Made by a program: the position numbers and the translations under genes. A stretch of DNA of 64,000 nucleotides. Source: Doryteuthis pealeii (Eukaryota > Mollusca > Cephalopoda > Myopsida > Loliginidae). Location: assembly GCA_023376005.1 (NCBI GenBank), contig CM042139.1, positions 133,283,209-133,347,208 of the forward strand, written 5' to 3'. Under the pieces are notes generated by a model. That model ran no database searches and was not told the origin of the DNA. It was given only the letters and a program-made list of their open reading frames with translations. This document shows positions 47,601-60,289 of the stretch, one piece after another; the stretch's first letter is position 1; each line of letters opens with the position of its first letter.

Positions 47601-49070
47601 TTTTTTTTTTTTAACTGTGTTTCGTGAGTGTCAATTTCTTAAATAGTTCGTTTATATATATAATTTTTAGAAAGGATTCTTTATAGTGCGAGGTGGGTGA
47701 TGAAAGGTTCACTGAAAATAAATTTTATCGCAGATGTCCGTTCTGGTATTTCTTGTCATTCGTTTCCAGATTAGTCACAAAAACCTCCCTGATTCTTTCA
47801 CAAAAATTCCATTGATCGGTTCCATTAGGTATGATAAAATGGTACGTTAAATCCTTCTCGTTCATTGCAGGCACTTGAAGACATCCGCTTTGTACCAAAC
47901 TTAAGTGGTTCGCCGTGTAAATGTTGTTACTTTGTTCGGTATTGAGATAGAACCTTTTTATTTTATTTTTATCCATTTCAAATAGACATTTTTTTCTATG
48001 TCTACTTTGTATTTATACATTTTTTTTTACCATTAACTAAGCTTTCTTTTTCCCTTCTTCGACGATTTCGACTAACGTTGCTTCCAGTTCTTTTCTTATT
48101 TTTTTCATCTTTTGTCCTTTTTCTCGTTTCTTAGAGTTACCTCTCTTGGTTATATTATATTTTAAATTAAATTCTGTTATTTCCTTTCTTCTTTTTTATA
48201 CAATGCTTAAAGCTCTTACAGTACTTCTCCAATTTTACGTTGTCTCACTTCTCCATTATCTTTTTCTTCCTCCTATAGCATCCACGATTAGCTTATTTTC
48301 CTGTATTTACGACACTTCCATTTCAGCCTTTCTTTCTCTATCTTCATACTAGCTATATTTAGCTAAGTACAACACAAAGTCAAATAGAAGTACGTTAACA
48401 GAAGGAAAGCTTTATTACTTGAATTTTCAAGAAGGATAAGGATCTGTCCGTTGAAAAATATCTGCCAAGCTAAAAAGAAATGATAATATTAAATCCAAGT
48501 CTACCATGATCGGGTATAAAAATAAGTAGACAAGTATGCGCCATCCAGAGAGGATCTAACTCGCTGTTCAGTAGTAATGGATCTGTGAGACTAGCTTGCA
48601 AGCCATTTCACCACAATGGGAAAATAAGTATATCAGTCATATGGTAGGCTACCAAGCGAAACTTAGAATACACTAACCGTATCCTCTGCAGAGAGTAAGA
48701 ACCCGCCAAAAAAGAGGGTCCTAGACATGACACTAATCTGAATCTGGTGATGAGGTACCAGTTCTGGAGCTCTTGAGAGTGTGGTGCAACCCTTTATTCC
48801 CATTACTCCCAGTTCCACTCTGACTCGGAGTTGTGGGGTCATCAATGGGGAAAATCTATCTGTCTAAAAATCATTTGTATCAGATAGGAATATTTGATAT
48901 CATATAACCGGGAGAAAAACATTAAGAAACAAAACAAAAAAATGTAAATATAAACGTACAATGTAAGCAATTCCTTAACCTCTAGGCATGAAATAACCTC
49001 AGACGGGTTAAAATACTGTTAAAATCGATCAATGAATCGATCAGGTAAATTCGTCTAGTATATATATTTA

Positions 49071-49353
49071 CCAACCCCTCCGCACGAGCAGGATGTGACA
49101 CAAGGTCAATTTCTAAAGCGGAGTTTAACAGGTTTGAATTCAGAGTTTTCCATCTCTTAGACTGGTTACCTAGCCAAGGTTAAAGAGCCAATTCCGCCCT
49201 ACCATTTACCCATAGCTGGAGGAAGAATACTTGGATGTATACCTTTCCCAAGTGTATTAGCGCTATGTTAAGTTCAAACAGCCTCGTCCAGGATTTGAAA
49301 TCGGGTCGACGAGTCCATTTCCTACCACTCAAACCATTACACCACGCGCCTCC
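49071..49353 (-). mobile_element. tRNA-derived SINE, family S1 (duplicate of the 3.0 kb copy)
   Basis: Same insertion and same 16-bp target-site duplication (49,047-49,062 and 49,354-49,369) as at 3,023-3,305. The shared insertion site shows that the block was copied after the SINE arrived. Confidence 0.88.
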
Positions 49354-50536
49354 AAATTCGTCTAGTATAGGATTACATTCGTTGAGCACCAATTGCGATC
49401 ATATTCACTACATCAGTAAAATAGCCTAAGAGATTAAATTGCAAATAATTGCGCAAATCTTGGTTTTGTTTATTTTTCTAAATGATATATCAACTTCTTA
49501 TGGGTTATTTAATACCATTTTGTTTGTAAATGACTGTAATAATTATATTTTCAATTGTCTATTACATTTTTAATTGCACTTTTTATTTACCTATAATCAT
49601 TTCCTTGCACAGTTATATGATTCCTATACAATACTTATCATTTTCGAACATATCTATTTTACCGGTAGATTGAACCAGGACTGGGGCCTAGAGTACATTC
49701 ACTTTATCTCCTGAAGAGAGTAAGATGACCCTCCACCACCACCAAAAAAAAGTGGGTCCTGGGTAGATAGGAAAACTTTATTTCATATAACCGTGTGCAA
49801 AATATTATTAAATTACACAAAAAGATGTAAATATAAACGTACACACTTTGAATTCAAATCAGTTGTACTCCGCTTTAAAGAATTGATCTTGTGTCGCATA
49901 CTGATTGTTGCAGAAACCTTGAGTAAATAGATGCTCAAATACGCACACACTCATGTACTCACAACTATGGGTAAATAGTAGGGCGAACTAAGCTCTTCAA
50001 CCTTGGTATGGCAACTGATCTAGGAGAAGGAAAACTCTGAATTCAACTCTGGTGAACTCTGCTTAAAAATTAACACTGTGTCACATCCTGCTCGTGTGGA
50101 GGAGTTGATAAATACACATATTCTCACTCAAGAACACACTCAAACACTTCAAAACGCACTCAACCATACACATACATTCTAAAACTAATATATTCTAATA
50201 TATAACTACGCAAACATATACATACATACATACAGACATACACGTTCATATGATTTATAATACACATACACATATATACATATACACATACATACACAAA
50301 CATACAAATGTACATACCACTCTCTTTTCAAGACGCATACATGTAGATAACTACTCAAACACACAAACTTATATAATCACTCAAGTACACACGCGCAAAC
50401 ACTCAAAAACATAGCCACACACTTGCGCGCACATCCATTCTAACACATACACATATAACAACGCAAACACACACTCATATAAACATACATATATTCACAT
50501 ATATGCTCTCTGACACATATACTTTTATATATTTAC

Positions 50537-50777
50537 CAACCCCTCCGCACGAGCAGGGTGCGACACAAGGTCAATTTCTTAAGCGGAGTTTAACAGGTTT
50601 GAATTCAGAGTTTTCTCTCTCCTAGACTAGTTACCTATAGCTGGAGGGAGAATTTGATTCATACCTTTCCCAGGGGTATTAGCGTAATCTGAAATGCAAG
50701 CAGCTTCGTCCAGGAATTGAACTCGGGTCAACAAGTCCATTTCCTACGACTCTAACCATTAGACCACGTGCTTCCAC
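50537..50777 (-). mobile_element. SINE S1 (duplicate of the 4.5 kb copy)
   Basis: Same insertion as 4,490-4,731; differs by single-base indels. Confidence 0.8.
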
Positions 50778-52489
50778 ATACACTTATATACTTTCTGACA
50801 CACGCACATACACATATATGCATGTAAATACATATAGACACCGACAGGCATACATATATACATGCATCTCTATTTTTCAAGTGCATTCAAGACATGCAGA
50901 GAACTACTCAACCATCCACACACTCATATATTCACTCAAGCGTACATACGCAAACATTTAAAAAGCACACATATATGCAAACACTCAAAAACATACCCAC
51001 ACACTTACACACAGAACCACTCTAACACATGCACATATAACTACACAAACACATATGTACGCTGATGCTCTCTAGTACACACATATACATACATAGACAC
51101 ATAGACACAGACATATACGTAGATCTTTTTCAAGTACATTTTATACTTTTAACTTTTCTTTTCTTTTTCCTTTATATTTCCTTTATCATTTTTTTGTGTT
51201 TTTTTTTTTTTTTAGTAATGAATAAATTCAGTTTAATATCAATAAGGGATAATTCCTTTGAAAGCTTTTAGATACTAAATTAACATTTGATTTTCTTTAA
51301 TTCTTTTTATTAATTGCTTTCTCGTTCGAGGGCTTTTAAGTTGTGTAGATTTAAGTACATGTTCCATTGAATCTTTCTTTTTTAATTTTTTTTTCAATTC
51401 ATTTCATCTTCCTTATTCTATACAACTGATTCAGCCTTAAAGTAGAAACTTTTTTCTCTTCTTTTTCTTTCTGAAGAATAGAAAAAGTCCAAAGCTAATA
51501 TATTCAATTTTTTTTTCAAGTTCTTAAACAGCGCATTTTTCCGTGCAACCTGAAATAGGACCAATCATGACATTTTTTCTTTCTTTCGGTTTTTTTCCTT
51601 TCTTTTCTAAAGTCAGTTTTAAAGAATCCTTTGAGAGAAGAAGACATTGAGTCTTTTGTGGCTATATTTTCTAAATATGAGAACTGGCCGTGTGCACCCG
51701 GGGCAGGATTTGCAAATAGGAACTTTCTTTCACATTTATCTTAGAAGATCAATGACATTTTTTTCTTTTCTGTCAAATCAATAAGAAGTCAAAACTGAAG
51801 ACACCTGAAGTGATATCAAAATGTAAACTTCGTGATGCCGTTATTTTTTTTGGGGGGGAGGGCTTTTTTTCAAATTCTTGAATAAATATTTCAATGAAAA
51901 AATATGAAATATAAATAAGCAAAAATTAAAATGGCTCATAAAATTGAATAGATGAAAATGTGAGATTTCTATTAGCGACAAATTTATATTATGAATTTGA
52001 AGAAGATCAAAAATGGAAGTGATATGAAATGTTTGCTTGTTCAATGTTTGAAGTTTCTGTTACCAGATTTTGTAAAACGTTAATCTTTGCAATTATGAGC
52101 TTCCATAGTTTTCAAAAGAAAAAAAACTTTCTCACGATGTAGTAGTCACTGTATTTGCCAGCAAATAAGACGCGCATTTTACAATAATATCTGAGATACT
52201 GTCACTCAAAGCAACTGATCCAAGCCCAATAGCTGACCATTCCGAGAAATACAAATTTGAAAGTTTTTGTGTATTCCTGTGTGTGGGTGTGTGGTGTGTG
52301 CCTCTGTGTGTGTGTGTGTGTGTGTGTGTTGTGTGTGTGTGTGTGTGTGTGTGTGTTCGAGCGCGTGTGTCGAGCGCGCGCGTGTGGTGTTCTAGCGCGC
52401 GCGTGTGTGTGCGTACGTGATTTTGGGGGCTGTCTTTTAGGTTTTTTTCGAATGTTCATCTTATATGATCGTAAATATACATATTTATC

Positions 52490-52718
52490 CAACACCTCTG
52501 CACGAGCAGGATGTGACACATGGCCAATTTCTTAAGTGGAGTTTAACAGGTTTGAATTCAGAGTTTTCCTTCTCCTAGACGAGTTGCCTAAAGAGCCCAG
52601 TCTGCCCTACTATTTCCCCACAGCCGGAAAGAGAATAGTTGTATGCATACCTTTCCCAAGGGTATTAATGCTATGTGAAATGCAAGCCTCGTCCCGGATT
52701 TAAACTCGTCTCACTGTA
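52490..52718 (-). mobile_element. SINE S1, truncated (duplicate of the 6.4 kb copy)
   Basis: Same as 6,447-6,675 within the duplicated block. Confidence 0.75.
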
Positions 52719-53457
52719 TCTATTCGACGATGATTGCAAATATACTAACTTATTTACCTGGAATATTTGTCTGTTGTGGCAGTAGAAATGAATCAGCTCA
52801 GCTCCAAATGGTCTTCTCCTTTGACAGGATCTGTCCCCACGTAGGAGGTTTGCTCCCCATGGAGTCCCCACATGGGATTTGAATATATACCTACAGCAAC
52901 TTTCTGACCGAAAAAATTATCGATCACTAGCCAAGTAAATTATCAGTAAAATCACGCTCTCTGCAGGGTTAGAATACACCGACTGCACCTCAGCAGAAGG
53001 GTAAAATCCCTTCAATGGGGCCACCTGTTGGATGTGGGTGGGGATCTGTACCCGTGATGCTCAAGGATAGAATCCTGGTGGCCAAGCAGTCTATGACCTG
53101 CAACACTCCACTTTGGCTTTTACTTAGGGACGGTCGGAGAGGCCCGCTCTGATCATTCGGAATAAGAAAAAAAAGGGAAGAAACAAATAAAAGGAAAGTA
53201 TAGGAGAAACAAAAACGAAGAGCAGAAGAAGAAGAAGAAGAAGAAGAAGAAGAAGAAGAAGAAGAAGAAGAAGAAGAAGAAGAAGAAGAAGAAGAAATCA
53301 TGGAGAGGGAAATGAAGAAACAAAGACAGAGGGATGACGAAGAAATGGTGAGGGAAATGAAGAAGAAAGCACAAAAAGAAGAATGAAGAAGAAATGAAGA
53401 AGGGAATGAAGAAGCACGAACAGAGAGATGTAGAAATCATGGAGAGAGGAATAAAGT

Positions 53458-54727
53458 TCCTGTTTCTTTTTGTAATTCTTGTTTGTTTTTTTTCTTTTTG
53501 TAATTCTTGTTTTTTTTTTTTTTTTCTTTTTAATTCTTGTAATTCTTTTCTTTCTTTCTTTTCTTTTTCTTGTTTCTTGTTTCTTTTTCTTTCTTTTGTA
53601 ATTCTTGTTTCCTTCTTTTTTTTCTTTCTGTAATTCTTGTTTCTTTCTTTCTTTTTCTTTTTGTAATTCTTGTTTCTTTCTTTCTTTTTCTTTTTGTTTC
53701 TTGTTCTTTCTTTCTTTTAATTCTTGTTTCCTTCTTTTTTTCTTTCTGTAATTCTTGCTTGTTTTTCTTTCTTTTTCTTTTTAATTTTGTTTCTTTCTTC
53801 TTTCTTTTTGTAATTCTTGTTTCTTCTTTCTTCTTTTTCTTTTTTCTTTCTGTAATTCTTGTGTCTTTCTTTCTTTTTCTTTCTGTAATTCTTGTCTTTC
53901 TTTCTTTTTCTTTCTTTCTTGTTCTTTCTTCTTTTCTTGTTTCTTTCTTTCTTTTTCTTTTTGTAATTCTTGTTCTTTCTTTCTTTTTCTTTCTAATTCT
54001 TGTGTCTTTCTTTCTTTTCTTTCTGTAATTCTTGTGTCTTTCTTTCTTTTCTTTCTTTCTTTCTGTAATTCTTGTCTTTCTTTCTTTTTTCTTTGTAATT
54101 CTTGTGTCTTTTCTTTCTTCTTTCTTTGTAATTCTGTTCTTTCTTTCTTTTTCTTTTTGTAATTCTTGTTTCTTTCTTTCTTTTTCTTTCTGTAATTCTT
54201 GTGTCTTTCTTTCTTTTCTTTCTGTAATTCTTTGTCTTTCTTTCTTTTTCTTTCTTAATTCTTGTGTCTTTTCTTTTCTTTCTGTAATTCTTGTGTCTTT
54301 CTTTCTTTTTCTTTCTGTAATTCTTGTGTCTTTCTTTCTTTTCTTTCTGTAATTCTTGTTTTTCTTCTTTTTCTTTTTGCAATTTTTGTTTCTTTTTGTT
54401 TTTCTACTTCTCTTTTTGTAATTCTTGTTTCTTTCTTTCTTTTTCTTTTTGTAATTCTTGTTTCTTTTTTTTTCTTTTCTTTCTTTTTTTCTTTTCTTTT
54501 CGTAATTCTTGTTTTTTCTTTTATTTCTTTTTGTAATTCTTGTTTTTTCTTTTTTCTTTCTTTTTGTAATTCTTGTTTCTTTTTTTTTTTTTCTTTTCTT
54601 TTTTCTTTTCTTTTCGTAATTCTTGTTTTTTCTTTTATTTCTTTTTAATTCTTGTTTCTTTCTTTTTCTTTTCATTTTGTAATTCTTGTTTCTTTTTTTT
54701 TTTCTTTTTTTTTGTAATTCTTGTTTT
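53458..54727. repeat. Pyrimidine-rich minisatellite, copy 2 (~1.27 kb)
   Basis: Same anchor and unit as 7,412-8,970 with fewer and rearranged units. Confidence 0.93.
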
Positions 54728-55233
54728 TAGAGAGTTGCACTGAAGAGTGCCTTTTAAGATAAAGTTCACATTAACGTGTTTATTTTTTAATCTAATTCAC
54801 AGTAAAGATGATTTTCTTCTTCTATGTGTTCCAGAAATAAAAATGAATTTGTGATGTCAATTCTCTAATGACAGTAAAAACAGACTGAGAGAGAAAGTTT
54901 TCTTTGTCGCGTAAACTTCAATAACTAAACAGACGCATTTTAAATAACCAAACTGCAGTGGGAATTTCCGATAACAAATTGATATATTTAACCTGAGGTT
55001 ATATTTTGAATAGAGTTTTATGTACTAACTATATTAACATATGTACACGAGTAGCGACAAAAACATTAAATTAACGTCATCTTCAATATATCTTAGGTAA
55101 TGATCACATCATTTTTATTTATCTATTCATCTAATTTGCAAAAATGGGTTAATCCCCAGATTGACAGGTAAAACACTCGGATGCTTAAATTTATAAATTT
55201 GGAATATAACGCTTTTAGCGCTAAATCTTAATC

Positions 55234-55306
<73 letters not shown>

Positions 55307-55393
55307 TCAACAATCTGAGATAGATAGATAGATAGGTAGATAGATATCAATAATCTAAGATCGATCGATAGATAGATAGATAGAAAAGTCTAC

Positions 55394-55424
<31 letters not shown>

Positions 55425-55435
55425 TAACTTAAAAT

Positions 55436-55760
55436 CATACTATTAGTCTTTGACTTATTGTGTGATCGCCTTTAATTTTGCTAAAAGTCTAGCGTTTCGG
55501 TTGCAGTTAAATTTTGTTCTTAATATCTTTCATTGGTTACGCATACTTTTGTCTACGTTTATTCTTACGAGAGAGAGAGGGAATGGAGAAGGAAAGGAAG
55601 AGAGAGAAAGAGAGACGTCAAAATCAATACTTCATTTTTTTAACAAAAACACTTTAATCTTTTTTACCAAATGTTACAGTACAAGACAATCACATCACTT
55701 TGCTTTATTCACAGATAAAATGTTTTATCTGTTGTTTAAAACACGATTCAACGCTTGGAA
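55436..55760. repeat. Dispersed ~320-bp repeat, copy 1
   Basis: Aligns with 59,706-60,020 in the same orientation at clearly lower identity. Shared landmarks: AAAATCAT..TATTAGTC, TTTTGTCTACG, TCAAAATCAATACTT, AAATGTTACAG, CAGATAAA. The block-duplication breakpoint at 9,862 falls inside this repeat, so the first block keeps only its left part. Confidence 0.8.
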
Positions 55761-55782
55761 GTTTTGTTTCTTTTATTTATAC

Positions 55783-55862
55783 ACAAACATACATACATAC
55801 ATACATACATACATAGAGACAGACACACACAAACAAACACACACACACACATATATATATAT
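55783..55862. repeat. (TACA)n(CA)n(TA)n microsatellite
   Basis: CATACATA units, then CACA and a short TA run, leading into an S1 fragment. Confidence 0.9.
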
Positions 55863-55863
55863 C

Positions 55864-56078
55864 GAACTATGGGTAAAATAGTAGGGCAGACTAGGCCCTT
55901 TAACCATTGTATGCCAACTGATCTATGAGAAGGAAAATTCTTAAATCAAACCCATTAACCCTTATAATTGACCTTTTGTTACATACTGCTCGTGCGAAGG
56001 TGTCAGGTAAATACACATGTGCGCGCGCATACACACACACAGACACACACACACACACACACACATAATATATATATA

Positions 56079-56120
<42 letters not shown>

Positions 56121-56310
56121 AGTATTAGATGGATGGATGGATTTACTCAACCCATCCGCATGAGCTTAAGGTATACATCCAGCTATAAGTAAATAGTAGG
56201 GCTAACTGGCCTATTTAACTTGGTATGCTCGTGCGGAGCTGTTGGTAAATATCCAATCCTTCCACAAGGTTAATTTTTAAGCGGAGTTTTATAGGTCTTT
56301 GGTAAATACA
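55864..56310. mobile_element. Broken SINE S1 fragments around CA/TA repeats
   Basis: 55,864-56,010 is S1 body plus tail in plus orientation (CTATGGGTAAAATAGTAGGG to GTGCGAAGGTG). CA and TA repeats follow (56,029-56,117), then shuffled S1 pieces at 56,140-56,310 in both orientations. Confidence 0.65.
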
Positions 56311-56319
56311 TATATGAGA

Positions 56320-57130
56320 CGTCAAGATATTCATATTTAATATTTAATATTTATTTCTTTTAAATGTAAGAATCCTTTTATGTAGTGTCACATGTCACAT
56401 GTCATCGGTTTTTGGTACACATTCCATCAGTCAACATCATCATCAATAACATAGTAGCAGCTGCTTGCGTTTTATTTGGGTAGTTAGATTATGGAGATAG
56501 TAGTCATCGGTGACAGCGCTACGTAAGGTTGCTGGTGAAAAGAAAAACTACTAGGGTGTGTCAAACGTTATGCAATATTTGGGTAGATGCTAGTCTGTGG
56601 TGCATTCTTATGTGTTTTTTCTAGAGACTTTGCACAGTTTTGTGTTGGCATCCCTCCATCTACGATAGACGATGGAGTAGTGTCTATTTTTTGTTTATTG
56701 GGACTACGTAGCCTGGGTGGGATCATATGGAGGATGAGCTGTTGCCCAAGCCGCAAATCCTCCCTCTCCACACTGCTGCTGTGATCCAAATAAAAGGTGA
56801 GAAGCCAATGCAGTTTGGCAGCGGTAGTGTCGCAGTAGTTGCTGGTTATAACTGGATTTCAGCATCACACCACCTTAGGATTTGTTTTCGAGGTTTACTG
56901 CCCTAGCCTTTCCTTGGGATGAGGTAAAGCCGCTAGGCAGCGGAGGCTTTTATCGGACTTTTCCTTGTCCTAGATGGGTTGCCGTGAGTAGCAAGTACCC
57001 CAATCCTACTACTGCCAAGTATTCCCGTCTAAAACAAATAATTTGTTCGTGGCAGTTCAAGCTGTCGTAGGTACTCGTTGTAGTTAGTAGCACCGTGTTT
57101 GTTGGTGCGCTGACATGTTGCATTTTGCTT
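56320..57130. other. Moderately GC-rich, probable old repeat
   Basis: Less AT-rich than its surroundings. 57,013-57,050 (CAAGTATTCCCGTCTAAAAC, then AATAATTTG) matches 61,495-61,530, so part belongs to a dispersed repeat. 56,551-56,585 (GGTGTGTCAAACGTTATG) could be a mariner-type end, but I cannot pair it. Confidence 0.35.
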
Positions 57131-57144
57131 CATTCCGTGTGCGA

Positions 57145-57545
57145 TTTGAAAGTCGCACAGATCTATGTGTAATAAAGTCTAATTTGGAAACTTATGTTGT
57201 ATGAGATCGAACTGGGTAGTAATGCCGCCGAAGTATCCAAAAACATTTGTTGTGCGAAAGGTTAAGGCGCATTGATCACAATATAGTAACCAAATAGTTG
57301 AAGAAATTTCACTTGGGTTACAAGAAGCTTGAGGATCAGGGAAAGTCAGGTAGGCTTAAAACCGTGGATTCCTAGGCCGTGCTCCAAGTTATATAGCCAA
57401 ATCCGACGAATAGCACTTGGAGAGTATCAAAGTGAGCTCGGCATCTCATTGTCTAGTGTGGTTCGTCACCTTCATGACCGTGGCAAAATCATCCAGAGCT
57501 GCCGAATTGTCCCTGACATTGCCAAAATATTTCAAAATCTTTGAT
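57145..57545 (+). pseudogene. Mariner-type transposase, N-terminal DNA-binding domain relic
   Basis: A plus-strand frame with stops reads EIELGSNAAEVSKNICCAKG, then (after stops) NFTWVTRSLRIRESQVGLK, and from about 57,415 LGEYQSELGISLSSVVRHL and HDRGKIIQSCRIVPDIAK. This is the paired helix-turn-helix layout of mariner transposases (NA.EA..NI...G; GRP..V; SxRELAxxLGxSxxTVxRHLxxLGK). The sequence ends before the DDE/D catalytic domain, and S3 SINE sequence follows at 57,552. At least four in-frame stops; inactive. Confidence 0.75.
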
Positions 57546-57551
57546 TTACCA

Positions 57552-57700
57552 TAGTAGATATTTACCCATCCCGTTCACCACGGGTAGGATGTGACACAAG
57601 GTCGCAAGTATGAGGAATCCAGCAAGAATCGAACTTACTATTCAGCAGTAATCGATCTGCGTGACTAACTTGCTAACCATTACAGTAAGTTGGGGCTCCC
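57552..57700 (-). mobile_element. Short tRNA-derived SINE (family S3)
   Basis: On the minus strand: a tRNA-like head (CTGTAATGGTTAGCAAGTTA, B-box-like AGTTCGATTCTTGC) followed directly by CGACCTTGTGTCACATCCTA and GATGGGTAAAT. About 145 bp. It shares the 3' end style of S1 (CCTTGTGTCACATCC) but lacks the S1 body. Confidence 0.7.
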
Positions 57701-57773
57701 CTAAGAGCTGCTCTTAAAGTAATGCATTCTATTTTTGTTGGCTATGACAGGAGTAGAGGTTGAATTTCCTCAC

Positions 57774-57812
57774 AAATAACCAAGACATTATCTTACCTTT
57801 ATTTTCATAGCT
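57774..57812. repeat. 39-bp direct repeat, left of foldback
   Basis: AAATAACCAAGACATTATCT and the next 19 bases match 58,564-58,602 with about five mismatches. Confidence 0.75.
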
Positions 57813-58563
57813 TAATAGTTGGCTGGCTGGTTGGTTGGTTTTTACTGCATGTCAACCCTTCGGGTATTTTATATCAATGACCTTTTGTTTTATTCATTCC
57901 ATTTTAATTCAATTTGAACTTTTTTAAACTCATGTTGTTATCTAATTAACCTATAGATGGGACCCTAACAGCACTCCGAATATATTTAACCCATAGATGG
58001 GACCCTAACAAGTACTAACACTCCGGGTCAGAGTGGATGTGATAAATGGGTACTCTATACTTTCCAGAGCTCCAGAATCAGAACCTCACCACTAGATAGA
58101 GTTTAAGGTCATACTAGGACACTAAGACCTTCAGCCACCACATTCTAACACATATATGATAATGAAATGGTGAGTGTTTGCCATAAGAGCAATGGGGGTA
58201 TTTCTCTTATGACAAACCCTTAATTCTTTTACCATACATGTGCGAGAAGGTGGTGGCTGAGAGTCTTAGTGTCCTAGGTATGACGTTAAACTGCATGTAG
58301 TGGTGAGGTTCCAATTTTGGAGATCTGATAAATGTGGAGTACCCCTTCATTACCATTACTCCCAGGTCCACTCTTACCCGGAGTGTTAATACTTGTTAGA
58401 GTCCCATCTATGCGTTAAATATATTTGACAAAGGAGTTAAAATGTGTTTTAAAATAAATGAGTTTAAAAAATGTTTTAATACTCAACAAGAATGAATAAA
58501 AGAAACGTATTTGGCATAAAATAACCCAAGGGTTGACATGCCGTAAAATCCAACCAACCAACT
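57813..58563. repeat. ~740-bp foldback built from two inverted family C copies
   Basis: Left copy in plus orientation from the head (57,846, ACTGCATGTCAACCC), right copy in minus orientation ending at its head (58,511-58,544). The two 3' ends meet at about 58,197. Both contain the ATAGATGGGAC, ACACTCCGGGT, AGTGGA and AGCCACCA landmarks. The left copy has a local ~50-bp duplication of ATAGATGGGACCCTAACA. Confidence 0.87.
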
Positions 58564-58602
58564 AAATAACCAATGCATTATTTTGCCTTTATTTTGATAG
58601 CT
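58564..58602. repeat. 39-bp direct repeat, right of foldback
   Basis: Partner of 57,774-57,812. Confidence 0.75.
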
Positions 58603-59705
58603 GAGTAGTAGTGGTGGTAGTCAGGTAAAATGGTTTATTGATTCTCAACATTATACCATGATGGCATGCTCTTTCTCACCCTAGTATCATAACTATGTTA
58701 AAAAATAGGCCTCACACTCAATCTCCCATTCAGTTCTCATTATGGGTAACGTAACGCCGTAAAGTCAAACCCAGTCTGTTAAACATCTGCATTAAATAAC
58801 ATCCTTATCTTTTAACAGCAAAATAATTATTCAACTTTTGTAGAAACCCGTAACTAATCTTAATAAATTGGAAAGAAATTTTAATTATATACGCATATAA
58901 ATGCAATAAGTATTATATCTTTTTTGTTTATTTTTTATTTGTTACATTAAAATAATCATAAAAATATATAATTACACGATATGTAAATTAATTACATTAT
59001 AAGCTATCCGCTCTGTTTAATTAAAAGCTGCTTACTCCGCGTCTCTTTTATACTCTCTCAATACCTAAATGCATCTCCAATTCTGTGACCTTGACTCTAT
59101 GCCTTGCGTGTATGCCATCTTAACCTAAAATGAATTTTTTCAAAAATGCCATTAGATTAAATAATGTTGTTTTATCAATCCTAGAAATGTCCGCTCGCTT
59201 CAAAGTTATATAGTTATGAAAAATCATTCAATCACTCAGCTATGATGGATTGGACAGACTCACATCTACCCACCCCTTTCTTCTGGTCGCAAGACTTTTT
59301 GGTCTAAAAGTTGGGCCTTTGAATATCTACCAAGAATCGATAGGTTGTTGTTGTTTTTCAAACCATTACAAACGGGAGACGACTACTTTGGGGACTCTCT
59401 GAAAGGAAATTTTAATCCACTATCCATTCTTTTCTTTTTAAATCATTCCTTTCAAACAGGATTATATTTGTGTCCATTGTTTGTTAGCTGTCTGCTGAGT
59501 TCACTTTTACCGATTGTAGCAGACTTGATTGGAAGACACGGCTTACATCTCAACCGTTTAATCTATTTATACATATCACTTCTTGTTATCTTACCTTTCT
59601 TTTCATTACATTCATCCTCCTTTCTTTCTGTGTCTTTATGTTGATTTTAACTCTGTTTTTAATTCCTTTTCTTTTTTTATTCTTCTCTAAGTTTCATTTA
59701 TATTC
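58603..59705. other. No recognised feature
   Basis: AT-rich unique DNA. The S1-like words near 58,700-58,790 are too weak to call. Confidence 0.4.
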
Positions 59706-60020
59706 ACTTAAAATCATCCTATTAGTCGTTGACTTTCTTGTTTGGTTTGGCTTTTAATTCCAATAAGAGGCTCTCGTTTTCTCTTGCGTTAGATGTTGTT
59801 GTTAATGTTTTTCATCGGCTACGCAGTCTTTTGTCTACGCTTATTGTTACGGGAGATTAGAGAGTGAGATTTCAAAATCAATACTTACACAAGATTTATT
59901 TTTTTAACACAATAATTTTATCTTACTAAATGTTACAGACTATCAGATCAGTTCGATTTATTTGCAGATAAACTGTCTGTTACGAGTTTATCAGTTGTTT
60001 AAAATACTACTGAAAGCTTA
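59706..60020. repeat. Dispersed ~320-bp repeat, copy 2
   Basis: Diverged partner of 55,436-55,760, from ACTTAAAATCATCCTATTAG to GTTGTTTAAAAT. Confidence 0.8.
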
Positions 60021-60289
60021 GAATTTTCATCTAGGTATTTCTGAAAAATACTTATTTTGCGTGTGTGTTGTAACTCGAGTATAAGAGTTTACAAAGAAAT
60101 AATAATAATAAACACAACGAGTATTAAGGATAGCGGAAACAATTTACTAAGCAATGATACAAGTTGAACAGAGTAATCAACAAATAATAGAATGGATTAA
60201 CAAGTCCCGTAAAATCTCGTTGTTTCACTCTTCCGAGGTTTCGTCAGACATTATTTATAGAAAAAAACATTCTCATTATTTAGGTAGGC

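Larger units (their letters stand above)
46048..55604. repeat. Long direct duplication, copy 2
   Basis: Second copy of 1-9,862, same strand. It carries the same SINE insertions with the same target-site duplications, the same foldback element and the same minisatellite, the last about 290 bp shorter. The similarity to copy 1 is so high that the event, if real, must be very recent. Unlike copy 1 it continues leftward (45,600-46,047) into more Penelope and non-LTR sequence, and rightward into a 320-bp dispersed repeat that copy 1 loses at its breakpoint. Confidence 0.93.
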
